DNA of 12,847 nt from Alphaproteobacteria bacterium (GCA_013290035.1 JABCYT010000031.1:1-12847); one strand, 5' to 3'; shown: positions 1-6,460, numbered from the stretch's first letter. Translations and numbers: made by a program. The notes: a model not told the origin generated them from the letters alone.

Positions 1-309
1 CCCGCCAAGGTCGACGGCGTGGCGATCTATATGCAGATCCTGAACACCACGCGCGCCAAGACGCGCAGCCGCGACATGGGCCAGGCCTTCAGGCTGAGCG
101 AAGTGCTGCCCCGGGTAAAGACGCCGCTCAGCGGCATCTGGGGTGAGTTCGATTCGACCACCTACCCGCACATCCAGGAACGCATCGATCTTTTCCAGGC
201 GCTGCAGCCGGATTTCAGGATGAACATCATTGCCGAAGCCGGCCATTGGGTTGCCTACGAGGCCGCCGAGGCGTTCAATAAAAGGCTCCTCGAGGTTCTA
301 AAGCCATGA
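1..309 (+). CDS. alpha/beta-hydrolase, C-terminal part (5' end outside window)
   Basis: The reading frame is open from the first base, so the gene starts upstream; 102 residues are visible. They show the end of an alpha/beta-hydrolase fold: a strand with GIWGEFD (residues 45-51 of the visible part), where the acid region of the triad usually lies, then an amphipathic helix, then AEAGHWVAYE with His82, the expected catalytic histidine, and a closing helix ending LLEVLKP. The family contains esterases, lipases, C-C hydrolases and thioesterase-like enzymes, and the visible part does not identify the substrate. The stop overlaps the next gene's start (ATGA at 306-309), so the two are translationally coupled. 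With a carrier protein as the third gene, a thioesterase or acyl-transfer role is possible but only inferred. The nucleophile elbow is not in the window. Confidence 0.8.
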   Translation, partial: PAKVDGVAIYMQILNTTRAKTRSRDMGQAFRLSEVLPRVKTPLSGIWGEFDSTTYPHIQERIDLFQALQPDFRMNIIAEAGHWVAYEAAEAFNKRLLEVLKP

Positions 310-1025
310 AAACCGAAGTCGCCGAGATCGCCGACAAGATCTATCGCCTGTCGACCTTCGTGCCCCAGGTCGGGCCGACGGGATTCACCTTCAACCAGTT
401 CCTGATCGATGCGGACGAGCCCTTGCTGTTCCACTACGGCCAGCGCTCGCTGTTCGCGCTGGTCTCCGACGCGGTGAAGCGCGTGATGCCGCTCGACCGG
501 CTGCGCTGGACGACGTGCAGCCATGTCGAGGCCGATGAATCGGGCGCACTCAACCAGTGGCTGGCGGCCGCGCCCAAGGCCGTGCCGGCGCATGGCCAGG
601 TCGGCTGCAACATCTGGCTGACCGACATGGCCGACCGGCCGCCGCGCGCGCTCAAGAACGACGAGGTGCTCGATCTCGGGGCCAAGAAGGTGCGCTGGCT
701 CGACACCCCGCACGTGCCGCACAACTGGGACGCCGGCGTGATCTTCGAGGAGACCACGGGCACGCTGTTCTGCAGCGACCTCTTCACCCAGTTCGGGCCG
801 GCCGACGTGACCACGGAAAGCGACATCGTGGGGCCCGGGATCGCCACCGAGAAAGTCGTGCCCTTCATGCCGCACACGCCGCTGGCCGAGCCGACATTGC
901 GGCGTCTGGCGGCACTGCAGCCCGGGACGATCGCGCTGATGCACGGGCCGACGTTCAAGGGTGACGGGGCAGCTGCTTTGAATGGTCTTGCGGATTACTA
1001 TGCTCGACGACCTTCCCAAACGTAG
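306..1025 (+). CDS. MBL-fold diiron protein, ODP/flavodiiron-like, no flavodoxin domain
   Basis: A 239-residue metallo-beta-lactamase-fold protein of the type whose diiron ligands resemble flavodiiron proteins. Visible ligand candidates are H73-x-E75-x-D77 (SHVEADESG), H139 in PHNWDAG, D158 in LFCSDLF and H213 in LMHGPTF. The spacing H139 to D158 equals that of H146 to D165 in flavodiiron proteins. Those enzymes reduce O2 or NO and carry an FMN-binding flavodoxin domain; here the protein ends just after the MBL domain, so it may be an oxygen-binding diiron protein, a partner of a separate reductase, or a hydrolase. The residue after D77 is Glu, where flavodiiron proteins usually have His. No signal peptide is present, so it is cytoplasmic. 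The start is ATG 306, with GAGG at 292-295; it overlaps the hydrolase stop and lies 17 nt before the carrier protein gene. Family assignment is good; activity is unknown. Confidence 0.82.
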   Translation: MKTEVAEIADKIYRLSTFVPQVGPTGFTFNQFLIDADEPLLFHYGQRSLFALVSDAVKRVMPLDRLRWTTCSHVEADESGALNQWLAAAPKAVPAHGQVGCNIWLTDMADRPPRALKNDEVLDLGAKKVRWLDTPHVPHNWDAGVIFEETTGTLFCSDLFTQFGPADVTTESDIVGPGIATEKVVPFMPHTPLAEPTLRRLAALQPGTIALMHGPTFKGDGAAALNGLADYYARRPSQT

Positions 1026-1042
1026 AACAGCGGGGTGCTCAT

Positions 1043-1279
1043 ATGAGTGATATCGCCGACCGAGTTAGCAACGTGGTCGTTTCCAAGCTCCACATCCCGG
1101 CTAGCAAGGTCACCCAAACAGCCAGCTTCATCGACGATTTCGCGGCCACCAGCCTCGACGTCGTCGAAACCATCATGTCGCTGGAGGACGAGTTCGGCAT
1201 TGAGATATCGGACCGGGACGCCGAAAAGCTGCAGACCGTGGGCGACGTGATAGCGCTGATCAGGACCAAGGTGCATTGA
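1043..1279 (+). CDS. acyl carrier protein with TSL in place of DSL
   Basis: A 78-residue acidic four-helix acyl carrier protein. The second half is typical of type II fatty-acid carrier proteins: VVETIMSLEDEFGIEISDRDAEKLQTVGDVI at about residues 40-70 (helix II, then the helix III/IV signature). Ser37 is the expected 4'-phosphopantetheine site. The residue before it is Thr36 (gcc acc agc ctc) instead of the nearly invariant Asp of DSL, which normally helps contact the phosphopantetheinyl transferase. It is therefore probably a specialised carrier, not the housekeeping AcpP, serving a dedicated acyl pathway together with the hydrolase and MBL protein just upstream. The start is ATG 1043, with only a weak G-rich ribosome site (cgggg) upstream. 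It ends 7 nt from the convergent GH5 gene. I infer one transcript with the two upstream genes. Confidence 0.9.
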   Translation: MSDIADRVSNVVVSKLHIPASKVTQTASFIDDFAATSLDVVETIMSLEDEFGIEISDRDAEKLQTVGDVIALIRTKVH

Positions 1280-1286
1280 GATATGG

Positions 1287-2474
1287 CTACGGCGCCGCCT
1301 TCAACCCGAGCGACGCCAGATAGCTCCATCGGATCACACCGTTCCTGAATCTGATGTCGTCGAGGTATTGCGCGATGGCGCGGTCGATGACGGCGGCGGC
1401 GGGCTTCTCCTTTCGCGTGCCGTCGGCGAAGGCCACGATCTCGGACCAACCGTCGGGCAGCGGGATCGACACCACGGTCGAGGGTGTGTCGAGGTTCTTG
1501 TAGGTCCAGAACGCCCAGCCGATGCCGTGCGCCTCCTGCAGCTTGCGGAACCGCTCGTTCCATTCGTCGGTGAGCTCGCCGGTCTCGCCCAGGAACAGCG
1601 GCACGCGATAGCGATTGGCGAAGTTGAGATGGCGCTGGATGGAGTCGCGCTCAGTGCTCGCCCAGAACAGGTGGTAGGTGTAGGCGAGGTTATCGGCAAA
1701 GGGCGGGCCCAGCATGTCGAAGCTCGAGCTCCATTGCCCGCCGGCCAGGATGACGATGCGGCCAGGATCGACCTCGCGGATCGCCTCGGTCACCTGCCTG
1801 TAGAACGGCTCCAGCCGCATGTTGAGCACGGCCGTGTCGTGATAGGGCGCGATCGGCTCGTTCAGGATGTCGTAGCCCAGGATCGCCGGATCGCCGCTGT
1901 AACGCTGGGCGATGGCGCGCCACAGCTTGACCGTCAGCGCGCGGTCGCGCGGCACGTAGAACATCAGCGGATAGCCCGGCCCGTCGTCGTGGTTGATGCC
2001 GGTCTGGCCGCCGGGGGCGGCATGGAGATCGACGATGGCGAAAAGGCCTGATTCGCGCACCCATCCCAGCACGCGATCGAGCAGCGCCCAGCCCTCGCCG
2101 GTGAACTCGCCCTGCTCGGTCATGAACAGGCGGTAGTGCAGCGGGATGCGGACGGTATTGAAGCCGACGGACTTGATGAACCGAATGTCGTCGCGCGCGA
2201 TGTAGGTGTCGCGGAACTCGGTCCAGAACGAAGCCGCGCGCGCGGGGCCCAGAAGACGGTCGAAGGCGGCGAAAATCTGGTGCGGCGACTTGGCGACCTC
2301 GAACTTGAACATATAGCCCTCGGGCATCAGCCAGTTGCCGAGACTGATGCCCTTGATGCTGAGCGGCCGGCCGTCCGGCGCGACGAAGGTCTTGCCGTCG
2401 ATGCGCACCAGCGACTGCGCTGCCGCCGGCGCGGCGAGGCCGAGGACAAGCAGGAGGGCGAGCAGAAGGCGCAC
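1287..2474 (-). CDS. exported glycoside hydrolase family 5 (cellulase/beta-glucanase type)
   Basis: A 395-residue secreted glycosidase. Residues 1-20 form a signal peptide (MRLLLALLL... AAPAAAQ) with a likely cut after Ala19 or Gln20. The mature part is a GH5 TIM barrel: GISLGNWLMPEGYMF (42-56), FNTVRIPLHY with Arg109 (105-114), VDLHAAPGGQ with His151, the acid/base in ILNEP (Glu206), YTYH (265-268), the nucleophile in LFLGETGE (Glu297) and the aromatic AFWTYKNL (Trp323). All main family residues are present, so it should be active. GH5 enzymes of this type cut beta-linked glucans; the exact linkage (beta-1,3 or beta-1,4) cannot be read from the sequence. Periplasmic or secreted. It converges on the carrier protein gene and diverges from the GntP-type permease, with a large palindrome between the two starts. 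Confidence 0.9.
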   Translation of the reverse strand: MRLLLALLLVLGLAAPAAAQSLVRIDGKTFVAPDGRPLSIKGISLGNWLMPEGYMFKFEVAKSPHQIFAAFDRLLGPARAASFWTEFRDTYIARDDIRFIKSVGFNTVRIPLHYRLFMTEQGEFTGEGWALLDRVLGWVRESGLFAIVDLHAAPGGQTGINHDDGPGYPLMFYVPRDRALTVKLWRAIAQRYSGDPAILGYDILNEPIAPYHDTAVLNMRLEPFYRQVTEAIREVDPGRIVILAGGQWSSSFDMLGPPFADNLAYTYHLFWASTERDSIQRHLNFANRYRVPLFLGETGELTDEWNERFRKLQEAHGIGWAFWTYKNLDTPSTVVSIPLPDGWSEIVAFADGTRKEKPAAAVIDRAIAQYLDDIRFRNGVIRWSYLASLGLKAAP

Positions 2475-2654
2475 GACGACAGTGTAGCGCGGAAGCCGAC
2501 GCGATGTCAGCGGACCGCAGGCCTACTAAGACCTCACCCTGAGGAGCGCGCGCTCCTCAGGGTGAGGTGGTCTTAGTTCGGGCGGCCTGGAGGCTCGGGC
2601 TCCGATGCGCGTCGCCATGGATGTGGACGAAATCTGTTCTAAGGTCGCCCCATC
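2475..2654. promoter_or_regulatory. divergent promoter region between GH5 gene and permease gene
   Basis: These 180 bases separate two outward-facing genes and so must hold both leaders. I could not pick convincing -35/-10 boxes. The main feature is the perfect palindrome at 2531-2568. For the permease, a weak aagg lies about 12 nt before its ATG. Confidence 0.5.
2526..2576. repeat. REP-like palindromic repeat, 38-bp perfect core
   Basis: Positions 2531-2568 form a perfect inverted repeat centred between 2549 and 2550 (arm acctcaccctgaggagcgc), 19 bp per arm. Outer arms ctaaga (2526-2531) and tcttag (2571-2576) also match, with a 3-nt bulge. The arm resembles the dispersed cctca(c/t)cctgagg palindromes of many alphaproteobacterial genomes, whose chance translation gives HPEERAL-type peptides, as it does here on both strands. 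There is no T-run, so it is not a standard terminator, although RNA from it would fold very tightly. It sits in a divergent promoter region. Confidence 0.85.
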
Positions 2655-3845
2655 ATGCTCCTCGCCTCCCTTCTCGTGCCGATTGCCGTCGTGGCGATCG
2701 TCCTGCTCATCCAGCGCCTGCACTTGCCGGCCTTTCTCGCCATCATGGCGACGGTCGTGGTCTATGGCATCGCGGCCGACATGACCTTCCAGTCGGTCGG
2801 CAAGGCGTTCGGGCTGGGCTTCACCGCGACGCTCGAGCAGGCGGGCCTGCTGGTGGTGGCGGGCGCGCTCGTTCAGGCGCTGGTGCTGCGCCAGCCGCTC
2901 GGCACCGGGACATCCGCCGTTGTCGGCGCGCTGGCGGGCCTGGGCGCCTCGGCTGCGGGCGGCCTCGCCTTGCTGCAGCCCGCCGGCCAGGATGCGCCAC
3001 GCCGGGCACTCGGCCTCGCGCTCACCCTGCTGGCCGTCAGTTCCCTGGTGGCGCCCTCGCCGCTCGCCGTCGCGGCAGCCTCGGTGATGAAGGCCAGCAA
3101 CGCCGCGATGCTCATGGTGGCGCTGCCGCTTGCCGCGATCGCCGCCCTGCTGGGCTGGTGGTCCGTGGCACGCCAGATCCCCTCGACCGAAGCGGCCGGC
3201 TGGCTCGACTGGACGTGGCTCGCCGTCTTGATCCCGATCGCGCTCCTGATCGTGCAGTCGGTGGCGCAGATGCCGAGCGAGCCCCTGGGCAAGGGCGGCG
3301 CCCGCGAGTTCTATATCGGCATCAGCAAGCCGTTGATGCTGGCGGCGCTCGCCATCACGCTCGGCGTGCTGTTCGCCGGCCGCTGGCAGCCCTCGGCGCT
3401 GGCCGGCCGCAGCTGGGCGCCGCTGCTGCTGGCGGTCGGCGCATCGGGCGGACTTGCCCGCGTATTCGACGAAACCGGCATGGCCGAGCTTCTGGCCGAA
3501 TACGCACTGCAACCCCGCTTCGGCGTGCTCACCCCCTTCCTCGCCGCCGCCATTGTCAAGACGATGCAGGGAAATTCGCTGACCGCCGTGCTCACCGCCT
3601 CGGGCATGATCGAACCCATGCTGCCCGCGCTCGGGCTCGACAGCGCGTCGGGCCGCGCGCTCGCCGCCGCCGCGGTCGGCGCGGGTTCGATGGCGATCTG
3701 CCATGTCAACGATCCGTTCTTCTGGATCGCCGCGTCGATGGGTCGGCTCTCGCCGGGACGGGCGCTCAGCGTGATCGCGCTGGGCAGCGCGGTGATGGCG
3801 ATCGGTGCGCTGGTCGCGATCGCCGCGATCAAGCAGTTTCTCTGA
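2655..3845 (+). CDS. GntP-family permease (organic acid/gluconate:H+ symporter type)
   Basis: A 396-residue polytopic inner-membrane protein, hydrophobic almost throughout, with roughly ten to twelve membrane segments. The family is recognised from FGLGFTATLEQAGLLVVAGALV (52-73), the re-entrant-type segment IVKTMQGNSLTAVLTASG (300-317) and GAGSMAICHVNDPFFW (342-357), which matches the conserved GAGS-x(4)-HVND-x(2)-FW signature of GntP transporters. GntP proteins carry gluconate or related sugar acids with protons. This one is shorter than the usual ~440 residues, and its substrate cannot be named; hydroxy- or sugar acids are the best guess. The start is ATG 2655; ribosome site weak. It faces away from the GH5 hydrolase, so the pair could be co-regulated, but a functional link between glucan cleavage and this permease is only a possibility. 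Confidence 0.85.
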   Translation: MLLASLLVPIAVVAIVLLIQRLHLPAFLAIMATVVVYGIAADMTFQSVGKAFGLGFTATLEQAGLLVVAGALVQALVLRQPLGTGTSAVVGALAGLGASAAGGLALLQPAGQDAPRRALGLALTLLAVSSLVAPSPLAVAAASVMKASNAAMLMVALPLAAIAALLGWWSVARQIPSTEAAGWLDWTWLAVLIPIALLIVQSVAQMPSEPLGKGGAREFYIGISKPLMLAALAITLGVLFAGRWQPSALAGRSWAPLLLAVGASGGLARVFDETGMAELLAEYALQPRFGVLTPFLAAAIVKTMQGNSLTAVLTASGMIEPMLPALGLDSASGRALAAAAVGAGSMAICHVNDPFFWIAASMGRLSPGRALSVIALGSAVMAIGALVAIAAIKQFL

Positions 3846-3910
3846 GCAGACCGGCCTTCGTGGCAAAGTCCTTTTCGCTTGCGGCAGGTTTTTCGCTACA
3901 ACTTGACGCG

Positions 3911-4134
3911 ATGATCGGCATGCAATCCTTTCGCTCGCTGCTACCCTTGGTGCTGGGGTTCCTGCTGTTGCTGATCACCGCGTCAGCGCCAGCCCCGGCG
4001 AGGCGCTGCGCGAGATCGAGCGCCGGCCCGAGATCACGCTGTTGTTCACCGCGGGCGAGCTGGCCCGTTTTGATTGGCATCGCACGGGGTCGGCGAATTG
4101 TTCGGCCAAGACCGTTGCTTTTTCCGCAACTTAA
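3911..4134 (+). pseudogene. possible frameshifted gene for a small exported protein
   Basis: From ATG 3911 the frame reads a good signal-peptide-like stretch (MIGMQSFRSLLPLVLGFLLLL), then turns into arginine-rich sequence typical of an out-of-frame reading. In the frame one base back, from about 3982, the sequence reads like real protein (SASPGEALREIERRPEITLL, FTAGELARFDWHRTG) to a taa stop at 4132-4134, but that frame has no start codon after its stop at 3904. One missing base near 3980-3984 would join the two into one protein of about 74 residues. I do not recognise the family. There is no clear Shine-Dalgarno before 3911. A sequencing error, a true pseudogene or coincidence are all possible. 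With its flanks it is the only content seen in the 358-base gap 3846-4203, besides the promoter of the next gene. Confidence 0.35.
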
Positions 4135-4149
4135 ATCGCGGCCCTGCCG

Positions 4150-4174
4150 GCAACGGGCTCGCGGCCCGAACGTT
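4150..4174 (+). promoter_or_regulatory. EcfG-type general stress promoter for the CsbD gene
   Basis: gcaac at 4150-4154, a 16-nt spacer and cgtt at 4171-4174 match the alphaproteobacterial EcfG (sigma-ecf15) consensus GGAAC-N16/17-CGTT at 8 of 9 fixed positions. It lies 29 nt before the CsbD start, as expected for a short leader. CsbD-type proteins are known members of general stress regulons, which supports the call. Confidence 0.6.
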
Positions 4175-4190
4175 GAGTCGGCTCATTTCC

Positions 4191-4197
4191 AAGGGAG
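4191..4197 (+). promoter_or_regulatory. Shine-Dalgarno of the CsbD gene
   Basis: aagggag lies 6 nt before ATG 4204, a strong and well-spaced site that fixes the start of this short gene. Confidence 0.75.
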
Positions 4198-4203
4198 AAC
4201 CAG

Positions 4204-4392
4204 ATGAGCAGCACGTCAGACAAGGTCAAAGGCACGGCGAACCAGGTGGCCGGCAAGGTAAAGCAGGGCGTCGGCGAAGCGACCGACGATCCGGCGCTCA
4301 AGAGCGAGGGCAAGCTGCAGGAAGCCAAGGGCGATTTGCAGAAGGCCGTCGGCAACGCCAAGTCAGCCATCAAGAAGGCGACCGACCTCTAA
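4204..4392 (+). CDS. CsbD-family stress protein
   Basis: A 62-residue hydrophilic protein made of KVKGTANQVAGKVKQGVGEATDDPALKSEGKLQEAKGDLQ-type repeats, the hallmark of CsbD. The protein is Lys/Ala/Gly/Gln rich, has no signal or membrane segment, and is probably poorly folded alone. Family members are strongly induced by general stress (CsbD in Bacillus under SigB, YjbJ in E. coli), but their biochemical role is unknown. Here it has its own EcfG-like promoter, a strong ribosome site and its own terminator, so it is a single-gene unit. The sequence context argues for control by the PhyR-NepR-EcfG stress cascade; the cascade genes are not in the window. Confidence 0.93.
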   Translation: MSSTSDKVKGTANQVAGKVKQGVGEATDDPALKSEGKLQEAKGDLQKAVGNAKSAIKKATDL

Positions 4393-4423
4393 CCGTCGCT
4401 GCAACAGACAGTCATTCGAAGAG

Positions 4424-4456
4424 CAAGGGGCGCCTTCGGGCGTCCCCTTGTTTTTT
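4424..4456 (+). terminator. intrinsic terminator after the CsbD gene
   Basis: caagggg-cgcc (4424-4434), loop ttcg, then ggcg-t-ccccttg (4439-4450) form an 11-bp stem with one bulged base, followed directly by six T (4451-4456). This is the clearest terminator in the window. The MFS gene's ATG is only 44 nt further on. Confidence 0.9.
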
Positions 4457-4500
4457 CGCCTGTGGAGTCGCGCGCCCCGAGCGGGGTACGCTCCTCCTCA

Positions 4501-5721
4501 ATGAATTCTCCGGAGGAACACAGCAGCCCGGTTCGCGAGCTGCTGAGGCTGCCTGACTTCCTCAGGCTGTGGCTGGTCGGCGCTTTCGCCAATGCGATGC
4601 GCTGGCTGGAGCTTTTGGCATCGGGCCTGTTCGCCTACGAGGTGACGGGCTCCGCACTCGCCGTCACGTTCGTGGTGGCGGCGCGCCAACTGCCGCAGCT
4701 CGCCTTCGGCGCCTTCCTGGGCGCAGTCTCCGAGGCGGTGAATCGCAAGTTGATCGTCATGCTGGCGCTTGTCGGGCCGGCCTTCGTCTCGACCGTGCTG
4801 GCGAGCCTCGCCACCACCGGCCATCTGGCGCTGTGGCATGTGGCGCTGGGCAACCTGATCTCGGGCACGATGTGGGCCACCGAGATGTCGACCCGGCGGC
4901 GCATGGTGGGCGAGGTCGCGGGCCCGCATCGGATCGTGCCTGCAATCGCGCTCGACTCCGCCACCAACGCCGCCACGCGCATGATCGGCCCGCTGCTGGG
5001 CGGCATGGCCTTCCAGTGGCTGGGCATGAAGGGCGCCTACACGATCACCGCGCTCGTCCAGTTCCTCGGCGCCTTCGCCATGGCCGGGCTGGTTCATGCG
5101 CAGCTCACGCGCAAGCTCAATCTCGCGCGCATCCCGGCCGAGATCGCCGAGGGCCTGGCCTTTGCCCGCACCAAGCCCACCATCGTGCTGGTGTTCGGCA
5201 TCACCATCGTCACCAATACCTTCGCCTTCGCCTATTCGGGCCTCGTGGCGCCGCTCGGCCTCAGCGCCTTCCACGTCTCGCCGGCCCTGGTCGGCCTTTT
5301 CGCCGCCGGCGAACCGCTGGGCGCTCTTTTGGGCGGCGCGCTCCTCGCTGCCGGCGTTTTGCGCCTGGATCGACGCCTCGCCTTCGCCGGAGGAGCGGTC
5401 CTGTTCATGATGGCCCTGATCGTGATGGCGCTTTCGCCCTGGTATTGGCTGGCCTTCGCCGTGCTGGTGATAGGCGGCTTCGGCACGGCGGGCTTCAGCA
5501 ACATGCAATCGACCCTGATGCTGACCGAGGCGCCGCCCGAGATGCGCTCGCGCCTGATGGGCATCGTCACGGTTTGCATCGGCACCGGCCCGCTCGGTAT
5601 CCTGGCGGCCGGGGCATTGGCGGGAGAACTCGGCCCGCGCGGCGCGGTGTTGGCGATGGCGGTGGCGGGGTTGCTGCTCACGGCGGCGTTGGCCATGCGG
5701 CTGCGCCGGCGCATGGCCTGA
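4501..5721 (+). CDS. MFS transporter, probable exporter (MFS_3 / EntS-like)
   Basis: A 406-residue major facilitator with about twelve membrane helices. Visible are an N-terminal cytoplasmic tail with LLRLPDFLRLWLVG (about 14-27), GAFLGAVSEAVNRKLIV as a motif-A-like loop between helices 2 and 3 (70-86), and SATNAATRMIGPLLGG in helix 5, typical of the MFS_3 group that exports siderophores and drugs. A second motif-A-like stretch, EAPPEMRSRLMGI, lies in the C-terminal half. The substrate is unknown. ATG 4501 is chosen because the protein then begins with a normal short hydrophilic tail; GTG 4462 would add 13 residues, and neither has a good Shine-Dalgarno. Only 44 nt separate the upstream T-run from ATG 4501, so the promoter must overlap the terminator or transcription comes by read-through. 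The DUF2867 gene follows after 91 nt and may be cotranscribed. Confidence 0.87.
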   Translation: MNSPEEHSSPVRELLRLPDFLRLWLVGAFANAMRWLELLASGLFAYEVTGSALAVTFVVAARQLPQLAFGAFLGAVSEAVNRKLIVMLALVGPAFVSTVLASLATTGHLALWHVALGNLISGTMWATEMSTRRRMVGEVAGPHRIVPAIALDSATNAATRMIGPLLGGMAFQWLGMKGAYTITALVQFLGAFAMAGLVHAQLTRKLNLARIPAEIAEGLAFARTKPTIVLVFGITIVTNTFAFAYSGLVAPLGLSAFHVSPALVGLFAAGEPLGALLGGALLAAGVLRLDRRLAFAGGAVLFMMALIVMALSPWYWLAFAVLVIGGFGTAGFSNMQSTLMLTEAPPEMRSRLMGIVTVCIGTGPLGILAAGALAGELGPRGAVLAMAVAGLLLTAALAMRLRRRMA

Positions 5722-5812
5722 CCGCGTCATCGACGTCGAGAACGGTCTGGCCGTGTTGCCTGTGTCTGCATGATCGTTGCGGTCGTCAGCGAAAAGAGGC
5801 AGGTCACGCACC

Positions 5813-6319
5813 ATGAAGGTTGCCGAACGCAAAGACCCGCCGCGTCCCGAGTTCCGGCAGTTCTACTATTGGGATTCGTTCGAGATGCCGCTCCGCCGAA
5901 TCGATCTCGGCATCGATCAGATCTATCTCGGCATTTTCGCGCATCATCCCTGGTGGGCCAAATGGCTCCTGCTTGCCCGCACCCGGATCGTATCGCTGTT
6001 TGGCTTGAAGGGACCCACCGCCGCCGATTTCAATCGCGTCGAAACCATGTCCGGATACGCCGTCGGCGACAAGATCGCGCGCTTCACGCTGTTCTCCCTG
6101 AGCGAGGCCGAGATCGTCACCGGCGGCAACGACAAGCACCTGGATTTCCGGGTCGTGGTGTCGCGCGTCCATGAAGACGGCGTGGACAAGGTGGTGCTGT
6201 CGACCGTCGTCAGCCCGCACAATTTCCTCGGCAAGGCCTATCTGTTCCTCATCTTGCCGTTCCACAAATTCGGCGTGAGGTCGATCATGTCGAACGCCGT
6301 GGCGGCGGGACGCGTCTAG
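5813..6319 (+). CDS. DUF2867-family protein
   Basis: A 168-residue protein with the signature of DUF2867: a middle segment FTLFSLSEAEIVTGGNDKHLDFRVVVSRV (about 91-119), where the conserved D-x-HLDFR occurs (107-113), and a C-terminal STVVSPHNFLGKAYLFLILPFHKFGVRSIM (130-159) with the conserved HN-x-LG-x-x-Y and PFH. The fold resembles small ligand-binding or polyketide-cyclase-like domains, but no function has been shown. The last hydrophobic part may touch the membrane; no signal peptide is seen. ATG 5813 starts the protein at MKVAERKDPPRPEF; a longer reading from 5777 adds an unconvincing arginine-rich tail. agagg at 5795-5799 is a distant ribosome site. In actinobacteria the domain is often fused to NAD-dependent epimerases; here it is alone. 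Confidence 0.75.
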   Translation: MKVAERKDPPRPEFRQFYYWDSFEMPLRRIDLGIDQIYLGIFAHHPWWAKWLLLARTRIVSLFGLKGPTAADFNRVETMSGYAVGDKIARFTLFSLSEAEIVTGGNDKHLDFRVVVSRVHEDGVDKVVLSTVVSPHNFLGKAYLFLILPFHKFGVRSIMSNAVAAGRV

Positions 6320-6440
6320 CGCGGCAACCGCCTTCATCTTATCTCGTGACCCCAAAGGTCCGTCAGCCGGCAGTAAACGCTCGTCAGCTTAGGGTAAAGT
6401 TAAAGCCGGCCTGCCGCCATCTTCCGGGCACATCTGTCCG

Positions 6441-6459
6441 TCGCTCGATCATCGAGCGA
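6441..6459 (+). promoter_or_regulatory. perfect 19-bp palindrome next to a ribosome site
   Basis: tcgctcgat-c-atcgagcga is perfectly symmetric (9-bp arms around one base) and ends one base before the Shine-Dalgarno ggagaag (6461-6467) of the following exported-protein gene. It could be an operator for a dimeric regulator or, as RNA, a 7-bp hairpin with loop atcat against the ribosome site. Confidence 0.5.
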
Positions 6460-6460
6460 T

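Noticed and set aside
255..1019. 254-residue open frame antisense to the MBL-fold gene
   Set aside because: The opposite strand has the metal-ligand motifs and coupled start; this is a high-GC mirror frame.
2526..2576. Palindrome as an intrinsic terminator
   Set aside because: It lies between divergent starts, not after a gene, and no T-run follows on either strand.
2526..3866. 446-residue open frame antisense to the GntP-type permease
   Set aside because: Its composition (R, H, G, Q, E rich) is that of a shadow of a hydrophobic high-GC gene, and its last residues come from the palindromic repeat.
4074..4556. 160-residue frame overlapping the CsbD gene
   Set aside because: It runs across the CsbD gene in another frame and through the terminator; the CsbD frame has the family motif and ribosome site.
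4498..5832. 444-residue open frame antisense to the MFS gene
   Set aside because: Same shadow pattern; the sense strand has clear MFS motifs and helices.
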